From IMG/VR virus record IMGVR_UViG_3300042321_000120, positions 1 to 22,541 of that record: a stretch of DNA of 22,541 bases. One strand, written 5' to 3'. Below, one piece after another: positions 16,651 to 22,056 of the stretch. The first letter of the stretch is position 1. The number at the start of each line of letters is the position of its first letter. Source of the DNA: a virus. A program made the translations under genes and the position numbers. The notes beneath the pieces are model-generated. The model saw only the letters and a list, made by a program, of their open reading frames with translations, had not been told where the DNA came from and did no database searches.

Positions 16651-16742
16651 ATGCCCTTTTCTTGTTCAAACTCACATAAACTGCCACTGCAATTATGGCA
16701 CTGGCAGTTTTGTTTTATTACTATATGATTACAGCATTTCAT
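16629..16742 (-). CDS. Cysteine-rich small protein, convergent with the late operon
   Basis: A 37-residue minus-strand ORF starting MKCCNHIVIKQ. It has six cysteines and two histidines, including CQCHNC at residues 13-18, then a lysine- and glutamate-rich tail ending KKEGRS. The spacing suggests metal binding, perhaps zinc. The start is chosen by an excellent ribosome binding site, AGGAGAGG, five bases upstream. A perfect TATAAT lies at 16790-16785. The gene runs into the late operon from the other side, and its stop falls in the loop of the late terminator. I do not recognise the family, and it may be a novel small phage protein. Confidence 0.6.
   Translation of the reverse strand: MKCCNHIVIKQNCQCHNCSGSLCEFEQEKGIKKEGRS
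16678..16710 (+). terminator. Second hairpin with T-rich tail
   Basis: AAACTGCCA (16678-16686) and TGGCAGTTT (16702-16710) pair perfectly, with an inner TGC/GCA extension after one mismatch. TGTTTTATTA follows on the + strand. It looks like a back-up terminator for the late operon, but the same bases encode residues 11-21 of the minus-strand small gene, so it could also control that message. Confidence 0.65.
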
Positions 16743-16784
16743 TTTTACCTCTCCTATGGCTAAGTATTTCTCAACCACAAGACA

Positions 16785-16877
16785 ATTATACTTTTGAGGA
16801 TTTTTCAGTTATCTAATAACTAGATTTTTTATGTGTGGTAAAAGCGCATTTAATAAAGACACGCCATAATTTGACAA
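16785..16877 (-). promoter_or_regulatory. Candidate promoters for the 37-residue minus gene
   Basis: On the minus strand, TTGTCA (16877-16872) and TATTAA (16855-16850) are spaced by 16 bases around a GGCGTGTC element (16865-16858). Nearer the gene, a perfect TATAAT at 16790-16785 has no good -35. Either could drive the gene. Between them, AGTTAT-CTA-ATAACT (16807-16821) forms a weak AT-only hairpin. Confidence 0.4.
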
Positions 16878-16886
16878 ATGTTTTAG

Positions 16887-17141
16887 CTACTCTTGGATGT
16901 AATCTGGTTTATCTATTGGTGTTGGCACAATAACAAGATTGCCACAGTTAGAACACTCACCGTCTAGGTGATACCAGGATAGTTGGTAATCATAGAAGGA
17001 TGCCATAATTGTAAAGGTCATAGAACCACAAGGACAGGCGTGAAGAGGACCAAGATCTCTAAGATCAGAACCAAATTTCGGCGGGAGCTTCTCCCTATTT
17101 TTTGACAGCCTTGGTAGACGGAACATAGAGACCGTAACCAT
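16887..17141 (-). CDS. Small zinc-ribbon-like protein
   Basis: An 84-residue minus-strand protein. Residues 20-84 look like a real conserved core: LPPKFGSDLRDLGPLHACPCG, then SFYDYQLSWYHLDGECSNCG and PTPIDKPDY. C36, C38, C63 and C66 form a zinc-ribbon-like set. The start is uncertain. The ATG at 17141 sits one base beyond a GC hairpin and has no usable ribosome binding site. An in-frame ATG at 17126 is the alternative. A stop codon separates it from an 11-codon leader in the same frame. The role is unknown; a small DNA- or protein-binding factor is plausible. Confidence 0.7.
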   Translation of the reverse strand: MVTVSMFRLPRLSKNREKLPPKFGSDLRDLGPLHACPCGSMTFTIMASFYDYQLSWYHLDGECSNCGNLVIVPTPIDKPDYIQE

Positions 17142-17142
17142 C

Positions 17143-17162
17143 GCGGCGCTTCAATGCGCCGC
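17143..17162 (-). promoter_or_regulatory. GC hairpin before the zinc-ribbon gene start
   Basis: GCGGCGC and GCGCCGC form a perfect 7-bp stem around a 6-base loop, ending one base before the ATG at 17141 on the minus strand. It overlaps a short in-frame leader reading frame (17186-17151) that has a GTGGAG ribosome binding site and stops with TGA in the loop. This resembles translational coupling or attenuation. Confidence 0.45.
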
Positions 17163-17209
17163 CCGTATTATTCGCCTTCGGCTCATATTTTACACTCCAC
17201 TATTAAAAA

Positions 17210-17238
17210 TTTATACGCGACACGCCAGAATGTGATAT
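17210..17238 (-). promoter_or_regulatory. Candidate minus-strand promoter with GGCGTGTC
   Basis: Minus-strand TATAAA (17215-17210) lies downstream of a GGCGTGTC element (17226-17219), with a poor -35 (ATATCA, 17238-17233). The element and its flank match the site at 16858-16876 in 16 of 19 positions. It would drive the leader and zinc-ribbon gene and overlaps the + strand HNH promoter. Confidence 0.35.
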
Positions 17239-17248
17239 AATTATATTA
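17233..17248 (+). promoter_or_regulatory. Extended -10 promoter giving a leaderless HNH transcript
   Basis: TGATATAAT (17233-17241) is a perfect extended -10 element. Six bases separate it from the ATG at 17248, so transcription is expected to begin at or next to the A of the start codon. No Shine-Dalgarno sequence is present. Leaderless mRNAs with this spacing are common in Actinobacteria. Confidence 0.7.
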
Positions 17249-17715
17249 TGAAACCTTGTGGAACTTTATCTGCTTATGCTAGACACATAAGAAGAAAAGA
17301 ACCTACTTGTCAACCTTGTAAAGATGCTAACGCAATTAGGCGTAGGCAGTATTACAAAGACAACCCTAAGAAAGTTTATGACATAAATAGAAAATGGGCA
17401 AAGAATAATTCTGAAAAAGTAAAATCATATAGCAGAAGAATCACTGCTAAAAGAAAAGCTCTTAAACTTTTTAACGGCCAAGAAAAATATACTGAAGAAG
17501 AAGTATTAAAGAAGTACGGAACTGACTGTTATATATGCTCTAATCCTATTGATCTATCCGCAAAGAGGCAAAGTAGTGGTGAAGGTTGGCAGTATGGTCT
17601 ACACCTGGACCATTTAATCCCTTTAAGCAAGGGAGGACCTGACACTATTGACAATATAAGACCTACTCACGCTATATGTAATATGAAAAAACATAATCTC
17701 CGAACCCACTATTGA
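17248..17715 (+). CDS. HNH endonuclease, free-standing
   Basis: A 155-residue HNH nuclease. The N-terminal part, CGTLSAYARHIRRKEPTCQPC (residues 4-24), is a small zinc-binding module often found in actinophage HNH proteins. A basic helical linker (30-90) follows. The nuclease core has C94/C97 (CYIC), DH at 121-122 in HLDHLIPLSKGG, N136 in DNIRP, and HAICN at 141-145. It has its own promoter and no operon partner, fitting a mobile homing-type gene. It separates the late operon from the early genes. Its lysine codons are mostly AAA, unlike most sampled genes to the right. Confidence 0.88.
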   Translation: MKPCGTLSAYARHIRRKEPTCQPCKDANAIRRRQYYKDNPKKVYDINRKWAKNNSEKVKSYSRRITAKRKALKLFNGQEKYTEEEVLKKYGTDCYICSNPIDLSAKRQSSGEGWQYGLHLDHLIPLSKGGPDTIDNIRPTHAICNMKKHNLRTHY

Positions 17716-17771
17716 TGTTATTACGGCCCTTCGGCGTGTCATAAGTACATCCCACACTTTTGTTGTAGTAG

Positions 17772-17780
17772 TGGTATTAT
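17772..17780 (+). promoter_or_regulatory. Candidate extended -10 promoter of the peptidase gene
   Basis: TGGTATTAT (17772-17780) has the TGn plus TATtAT form. A start near 17787 would give a short leader with AGGAG at 17795-17799. A GGCGTGTC element lies upstream at 17733-17740, in the same orientation as the gene. It is probably the head of the early-gene block. Confidence 0.5.
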
Positions 17781-17804
17781 TTATACCAAGAGATAGGAGT
17801 TGAA

Positions 17805-18374
17805 TTGACCGCGATAATTGGTATCCAAGGTAAAGGCTGGGCTGTTATAGCCTCAGATACAATGACTACCTATACTGACAAACCTTACATTGCTAAAGGC
17901 TATGACAAAATAGTTAAGGTTAATGAATATCTAATAGCTGTAGCAGGTGATGCCACTGCTGGAGATATCTTAAATAACTTATGGCAACCACCAAAGGTAG
18001 TTAAAACTCAAGAGCCTGATCGCTTCTTAATGATTAGAGTTCTACCATCTATCAAACAAACATTAACTGATGCAGGTTATGACCCTGCGCCTAAGAATAA
18101 AAATGATGATGACTCTGGGTGGGATGCTTTAATTTGTTTTAATGGAAAGATATATCAGATCAGTGATGACTATGGGTATATGAGAGATGATAGAAACTTA
18201 TATGGCATAGGCTCAGGTGGATCAATTGCTCTTGGTGCATTAGCTGCAATGGAGAGTGAGATTAGAACCCACGCTAAAGCAGCGAGTGCTGCAAAGAAAG
18301 CAATCAATATTGCCATACAGTACAACGTATGGTGTGGTGGAGTACCAACCATCAAGACTCAGTTCACAAAGTAA
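17805..18374 (+). CDS. Proteasome/HslV-like threonine peptidase
   Basis: A 189-residue Ntn-hydrolase resembling HslV and proteasome beta subunits. The start is TTG at 17805, placed by AGGAG five bases before it. After Met removal the protein begins with Thr1 (TAIIGI), and then D17 in AVIASD, the canonical spacing. The lysine expected at position 33 is K34 (or K30), allowing a one-residue insertion. GIGSGGSIALGALAA (residues 134-148) matches the conserved GSG segment. No propeptide is present, as in HslV. The predicted role is a self-compartmentalising protease. No ATPase partner (HslU or Mpa) is encoded nearby, so it might use host unfoldases. Confidence 0.82.
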   Translation: MTAIIGIQGKGWAVIASDTMTTYTDKPYIAKGYDKIVKVNEYLIAVAGDATAGDILNNLWQPPKVVKTQEPDRFLMIRVLPSIKQTLTDAGYDPAPKNKNDDDSGWDALICFNGKIYQISDDYGYMRDDRNLYGIGSGGSIALGALAAMESEIRTHAKAASAAKKAINIAIQYNVWCGGVPTIKTQFTK

Positions 18375-18379
18375 GGAAG

Positions 18380-18475
18380 ATGATGAAAGAAATATATTGG
18401 CAATTACAGTTTTATCTATTAGACTTAGAGATGTACAGATTTATTTTAGAATTTTTTATTAAGTGGGGATTATAG
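18380..18475 (+). CDS. Tiny ORF coupled to the exonuclease gene
   Basis: A 31-residue ORF beginning MMKEIYWQLQFYLLDLEMYR and ending FFIKWGL. It is dominated by aromatic and leucine residues, so it may insert in a membrane or bind another protein. AAGGAAG precedes the ATG, and its TAG stop overlaps the next gene's GTG start (TAGTG). That junction is the main reason to call it. It may act chiefly as a coupling leader. I do not recognise it. Confidence 0.5.
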   Translation: MMKEIYWQLQFYLLDLEMYRFILEFFIKWGL

Positions 18476-19428
18476 TGAGCGATCCAAAGCAGTTATTGAT
18501 TGATGTTCTACGAGCTAAAGATGCTGGTAGGGCTAGATCTAAACAGACACAGGTAGGTCCATCAGAGTTGGGTGGTTGCCGTAGAAAAGTTTGGTATCGT
18601 CTTAACGATCAACCTGAAACTAATGAGAACGAATTAAAGTTAGCAGCGATTATGGGTACTGCTATCCACGCTACTATTGAAGAAGCAATACGCAGTATAG
18701 ATCCAAAGGGTGAGAAGTATTGGGTTGAAACTGCAGTTGAGTATTCTGGGATGAAAGCGCATATAGATCTATTCATTCCAGAGACTGGCGATGTTATTGA
18801 TTGGAAGACTGTTAAGAAACAAAACCTTTCTTACTTTCCATCTAGTCAACAACGTTGGCAGGTTCAGGTCTATGGCTATCTGTTAGACAAGTCTGGGAAG
18901 GGGAAGCCTAGAACTGTCAATCTGGTAGCCATAGCCAGAGATGGCGATGAGAGAGATGTAGTTGTCCACTCTGAAGCATATGATCCTACGATTGCTGAAG
19001 AGGCTCTTAACTGGTTAGCTGCAGTTAAAGAGTCAGAGATAGCACCAGATCCTGAGAGAGATCAAAACTATTGCAAATCTTATTGCAAGTACTTTGATGC
19101 AACAGGAGAGATCGGATGTTCTGGCTTAAAAAAAGAACGTATCAAGGATGAGCTGCCTGTTATAGAAGACAGTAGCGTTGATCATTCAGCCTTGATGTAC
19201 TTGCAACTTGATCAACAGATAAAAGAGTTGACCGAAAAACGAGAGTCATTACGAACTGCGTTTGACGGTATAACTGGAGAGACTGCTAGTGGTGTACAGA
19301 TTACCTGGACAACTGTTAATGGTAGGTCTACAGTTAACACAGCCGAAGTAGAAAAACTACTAGGCTTTGTACCAAAGGTGGAGGGACAACCTTTCGCTAG
19401 ATTAAATATAAAAACTGGAGGAAAATAA
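18475..19428 (+). CDS. RecB/Cas4-like Fe-S exonuclease
   Basis: A 317-residue PD-(D/E)xK nuclease. Visible motifs are H65 in GTAIHATIEE, D98 in AHIDLF, D109 and K111 in VIDWKT, and QVQVYGYLL at 129-137 (the QxxxY helix). C35 together with C200, C204 and C215 matches the four-cysteine iron-sulphur arrangement of Cas4, AddB and related nucleases. The start is GTG at 18475, preceded by GTGGGG; an in-frame GTG at 18463 is less likely. It probably trims DNA ends for recombination or replication. The C-terminal 90 residues have a helix (LDQQIKELTEKRESLRTAF) and a beta domain. Confidence 0.87.
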   Translation: MSDPKQLLIDVLRAKDAGRARSKQTQVGPSELGGCRRKVWYRLNDQPETNENELKLAAIMGTAIHATIEEAIRSIDPKGEKYWVETAVEYSGMKAHIDLFIPETGDVIDWKTVKKQNLSYFPSSQQRWQVQVYGYLLDKSGKGKPRTVNLVAIARDGDERDVVVHSEAYDPTIAEEALNWLAAVKESEIAPDPERDQNYCKSYCKYFDATGEIGCSGLKKERIKDELPVIEDSSVDHSALMYLQLDQQIKELTEKRESLRTAFDGITGETASGVQITWTTVNGRSTVNTAEVEKLLGFVPKVEGQPFARLNIKTGGK

Positions 19429-19800
19429 ATGGCTGCACCTGAGTCAACTAAGTTTCAGATCAACTACAAGTTAGCTGATGGAACTTTAGTGAATCTATAT
19501 GCAACAAGTCAGACAGAGTTAGAGGCATCTCTAACATCTATTGCTGATCTATCAACACTCATTACTTCAACTGGCACCACACTTGGTGCTACTGCTCAAC
19601 CAACTGGTGGAGCAATTGCTTATGCTAAGAAAGCATTAGGCGCTACAACAATGTCAGCACCATCAGGTGATGCACCTGATTGCAAGCACGGGTCTATGAG
19701 CTTTAGATCTGGACAAGGAACTAAGGGTCCTTGGAAAGGTTGGATGTGCGCTGCACCTAAAGGTGCAACAGATAAGTGCGATACAGTCTGGATTAGATAG
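19429..19800 (+). CDS. Zinc-motif protein downstream of the exonuclease
   Basis: A 123-residue protein. Residues 7-45 form a small domain (FQINYKLADGTLVNLYA). A flexible Thr/Gly/Ala region follows. The C-terminus (85-121) has CKHG, FRSGQG, WKGWMCAAPKG and CDTVWI, with C85, H87, C107 and C117. That pattern appears at the end of several actinophage recombination or DNA-binding proteins. It starts immediately after the exonuclease stop, with GGAGG as ribosome binding site, so the two probably act together. A single-strand DNA-binding accessory role is a guess. Confidence 0.75.
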   Translation: MAAPESTKFQINYKLADGTLVNLYATSQTELEASLTSIADLSTLITSTGTTLGATAQPTGGAIAYAKKALGATTMSAPSGDAPDCKHGSMSFRSGQGTKGPWKGWMCAAPKGATDKCDTVWIR

Positions 19801-19803
19801 CAA

Positions 19804-20061
19804 ATGCGGGGGCCTCGTGAGTTTGAGAACCCCTCTTGTGCAGAGATATCAATGGATATGTTCTTTCCTGAAAGAGGAGAAGACTTATCCACAATAAGAC
19901 AGATTAGAAATGTCTGCAAGTTATGTCCCCACCAGCAAGAATGTGCAGAGTGGGGCATACAAAAAGAAAGATACGGAGTATGGGGCGGTTTGTCTGAGAC
20001 AGATCGTAGAGTAATCCGTAAACAAAGAAACATTATCCTAAGAGAAGAAGAAATTGCTTAA
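19804..20061 (+). CDS. WhiB-family Fe-S transcription regulator
   Basis: An 85-residue WhiB-like protein. It has the four cluster-binding cysteines C12, C38, C41 and C47 in the C-x25-C-x2-C-x5-C pattern, the turn GVWGG (58-62), and a basic C-terminal helix (TDRRVIRKQR). WhiB proteins are found only in Actinobacteria and their phages, and bind the primary sigma factor through a 4Fe-4S cluster. The phage copy may redirect host transcription. The ATG at 19804 lies three bases after the previous stop with no obvious ribosome binding site, but C12 needs this start. It overlaps the helicase gene by 8 bp. Confidence 0.93.
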   Translation: MRGPREFENPSCAEISMDMFFPERGEDLSTIRQIRNVCKLCPHQQECAEWGIQKERYGVWGGLSETDRRVIRKQRNIILREEEIA

Positions 20062-20902
20062 CTTAAATAGAGCTTGGAAGAGTACGACAACAAAGGCTAC
20101 CCCTTTGCCTATCGTCTGGAATGATTTAAAGTCCAAACAGATAAGGTTTAGAAGAGGTCAAGTCTGTATGATTGCTGCTGCTCCAAATGCTGGTAAGTCT
20201 ATGTTTGCTTTGATCTATGCGATCAAGGCTGATGTACCAACGCTTTTCTTTTCTGCAGATACTGATGTGGCTACAGTAATGATGAGAACTGCAGCACATA
20301 TCTCAGGTCATAATCAAACTCTGGTAGAAGAAAACTTAACTAAGAATAGTAAGTACTATGATGATAAGTTTGATAAGGTAAAAAATATACAGTGGGTCTT
20401 TGACTCATCACCATCACTAGATGATATTGAGTTAGAGATCAAGGCTTATATAGAACTTTATGGTATTCCACCAGAGTTAATTATTATAGATAACCTTATG
20501 AATGTGGTAGCTGAATCAGACAATGAGTGGGCAGGACTGCGAGCTATTATGGTTGAACTACACGATATGGCTAGACAGACTGAGGCTTGCGTAATGGTTC
20601 TTCATCACGTCAGCGAACAGTCTGAGTATGGTTCTACTACTGAACCACCTGCTCGTAGATCTATTCACGGTAAGGTATCTCAACTACCTGCAATGATATT
20701 AACACTGGGCTATGAACCTATAGGACAGTTGCTTAGAGTTGCTGCAGTTAAGAATCGCTTTGGTAAGCACAGTGCAGATGGTAAAGACTATGTATCTTTG
20801 TTTGCTAGTTATGGTTCCTGTCAGATCAGCGATGCTGATGAGTTTGGTCGTATGCTTGGTAGAGATGCAAGGTTTGAAAGTATGAGAGACAAGGTAGGCT
20901 AA
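20054..20902 (+). CDS. DnaB-like replicative helicase (RecA fold)
   Basis: A 282-residue RecA-fold ATPase with Walker A AAAPNAGKS (residues 41-49), Walker B LIIIDN (142-147) and the paired histidines H184/H185 in VLHHVSEQ. These match DnaB/RepA-type helicases reduced to the motor domain, without an N-terminal primase-binding domain. The start is TTG at 20054, overlapping the WhiB gene. The ribosome binding site is weak (AGAAGAAG). It probably drives fork unwinding together with the split primase downstream. A RadA/KaiC-like role is less likely. Confidence 0.85.
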   Translation: MLNLNRAWKSTTTKATPLPIVWNDLKSKQIRFRRGQVCMIAAAPNAGKSMFALIYAIKADVPTLFFSADTDVATVMMRTAAHISGHNQTLVEENLTKNSKYYDDKFDKVKNIQWVFDSSPSLDDIELEIKAYIELYGIPPELIIIDNLMNVVAESDNEWAGLRAIMVELHDMARQTEACVMVLHHVSEQSEYGSTTEPPARRSIHGKVSQLPAMILTLGYEPIGQLLRVAAVKNRFGKHSADGKDYVSLFASYGSCQISDADEFGRMLGRDARFESMRDKVG

Positions 20903-21072
20903 TGGCTAATACGGAGATACAGTATGTCAAGAAGAAGATTGCTAAGTTGGAAAATGATTTTGCTGCTTTTAGTTCTATACTTATTCAGGCGGGAATTATT
21001 GAAGTATATGAAGAAGATGGTCAGCAAACATATAAAGTAAACAAGGTTAAGGTAGATGAGCGCAAAGAATAA
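20902..21072 (+). CDS. Small coiled-coil-like ORF after the helicase
   Basis: A 56-residue ORF sharing TAATG with the helicase and overlapping the resolvase start by 17 bp. It starts MANTEIQYVKKKIAKLENDF, a charged helix with heptad character, then a hydrophobic stretch, and ends YKVNKVKVDERKE. The tight packing and AAG-rich codons argue that it is expressed. It may be a helicase loader or accessory protein, but no motif supports a specific role. Confidence 0.65.
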   Translation: MANTEIQYVKKKIAKLENDFAAFSSILIQAGIIEVYEEDGQQTYKVNKVKVDERKE

Positions 21073-21406
21073 ACGCAAGGGTGCATCCTTTGAACTAGAT
21101 GTAATGAAATGGTTTAGATCTAAGGGTGTTAATGCTGAGCGCTTACGCTTATCAGGACAAAAGGATGAGGGTGATCTAGTAGTTATAGTTGCTGGTAAAA
21201 CTTTTATCTTGGAGTTAAAGAATACAAAGGTATTAAACCTACCCCAGTTCTGGAGAGAAGCAGTTGTTGAAGCTCAGAACTATGCTAGTGCTAGAGGTAT
21301 AACACCAGCACCACTATCTTATGTGGTAGTTAAAAGAAGAAGTGCAGGAATAGAACAGGCTTGGGTGGTCCAAGACTTACAGCAATGGTTGGAGGAGAGA
21401 GAATGA
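21056..21406 (+). CDS. Holliday junction resolvase-like nuclease (Hjc type)
   Basis: A 116-residue PD-(D/E)xK nuclease. The N-terminus KRKGASFELDVMKWF gives E13. D40 lies in KDEGDLVV, and the catalytic pair E53/K55 in FILELKN. SGQKDEGD is close to the SGxxGxPD loop of archaeal Hjc resolvases. Phages use such enzymes to resolve branched DNA before packaging. AAGGTAG precedes the start. It ends in an ATGA overlap with the next gene. Confidence 0.82.
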   Translation: MSAKNKRKGASFELDVMKWFRSKGVNAERLRLSGQKDEGDLVVIVAGKTFILELKNTKVLNLPQFWREAVVEAQNYASARGITPAPLSYVVVKRRSAGIEQAWVVQDLQQWLEERE

Positions 21407-21648
21407 TTGATAGACCACCAGAGTATAATATGGCTTGCTACTGTGGTATGAAAATAAGTGGAACTAATGAGAAGGGTCTTGTTAGTTTATTAAAAAAACA
21501 TTTTGAATCAGGTGAATATCACCTTGCATATTTGTCAGTTCAAAAAGATTCTACAACAAAATCTGAATCAGAAAAGTTAGTAGACATAGCGATATCACTA
21601 AGGGAGAAAACTAATGCCAGTACCAAGCGGAAAGATAACCACTACTAA
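21403..21648 (+). CDS. Small protein with C2H2-like motif
   Basis: An 81-residue protein with CYCGMKISG followed by HFESGEYH. The two cysteines and two histidines suggest a zinc finger (C18, C20, H38, H45 by my count). A helical, charged C-terminus follows. The start at 21403 has an ideal GGAGGAGAG ribosome binding site and overlaps the resolvase stop as ATGA. A longer in-frame start at 21361 is not needed. The function is unknown. Confidence 0.7.
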   Translation: MIDRPPEYNMACYCGMKISGTNEKGLVSLLKKHFESGEYHLAYLSVQKDSTTKSESEKLVDIAISLREKTNASTKRKDNHY

Positions 21649-21763
21649 GATAATGCAAGGCTTAGATAAGGGAGAGCAATGCCAGGACAAGACTGGTCAA
21701 GAAGTAAACGAACAAACAGACGAAGCAACGACACCGATGCAAAGTCAATCCCAATCGGAGTAG
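21614..21763 (+). CDS. Short overlapping ORF, hydrophilic
   Basis: A 49-residue ORF starting MPVPSGKITTTKIMQGLDKG, then Gln/Glu/Thr-rich and ending QSQSQSE. It has AGGGAG seven bases before its ATG, but overlaps both the preceding gene and the primase start. The composition is low complexity, so it may be a chance frame. The ribosome binding site makes it worth recording. Confidence 0.4.
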   Translation: MPVPSGKITTTKIMQGLDKGEQCQDKTGQEVNEQTDEATTPMQSQSQSE

Positions 21764-22056
21764 TAGTACAGTTTTATGGTGGAGAAGTAAAAGAGGGTAG
21801 GGCAAGTTCAGTTAGGTGTGTAATGCACGATGACTCTCGCAAGTCAGCAGTGATGAACACAGTGGAGAACCTATACTTTTGTCATACCTGCGGTAAGGGT
21901 GGAAACACCATCAATGTTGTAATGGAAAAAGAAAGTTTGGAGTTTAAAGATGCTCTCGCAAGAGCAATTGAAATCTTATCTACAAGCGGCCACTCGCTAC
22001 CAGCAGGGTCTAAACGTAGAAACCGCAACCTTTCTAAAAGAACGTGGCATATCTAA
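21679..22056 (+). CDS. Primase zinc-binding domain (CHC2), separate ORF
   Basis: A 125-residue protein with the DnaG-type zinc module: C47 and H50 in RCVMHDD, then C68 and C71 in FCHTCGKGGN, followed by the helical segment FKDALARAIEIL. This domain reads single-stranded DNA for primer synthesis. In most primases it is joined to a TOPRIM catalytic domain. Here the frame closes after a basic tail (SKRRNRN) and the TOPRIM part continues in another frame. AAGGGAG precedes the start. It overlaps the second half by 107 bp. Confidence 0.85.
   Translation: MPGQDWSRSKRTNRRSNDTDAKSIPIGVVVQFYGGEVKEGRASSVRCVMHDDSRKSAVMNTVENLYFCHTCGKGGNTINVVMEKESLEFKDALARAIEILSTSGHSLPAGSKRRNRNLSKRTWHI

Noticed and set aside
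16807-16830. AGTTAT-CTA-ATAACT hairpin followed by six T
   Set aside because: An AT-only 6-bp stem is too weak to call a terminator on its own.
19620-20033. 137-codon minus-strand frame across the zinc-motif and WhiB genes
   Set aside because: It is antisense to two strong genes, and its sequence shows no domain.
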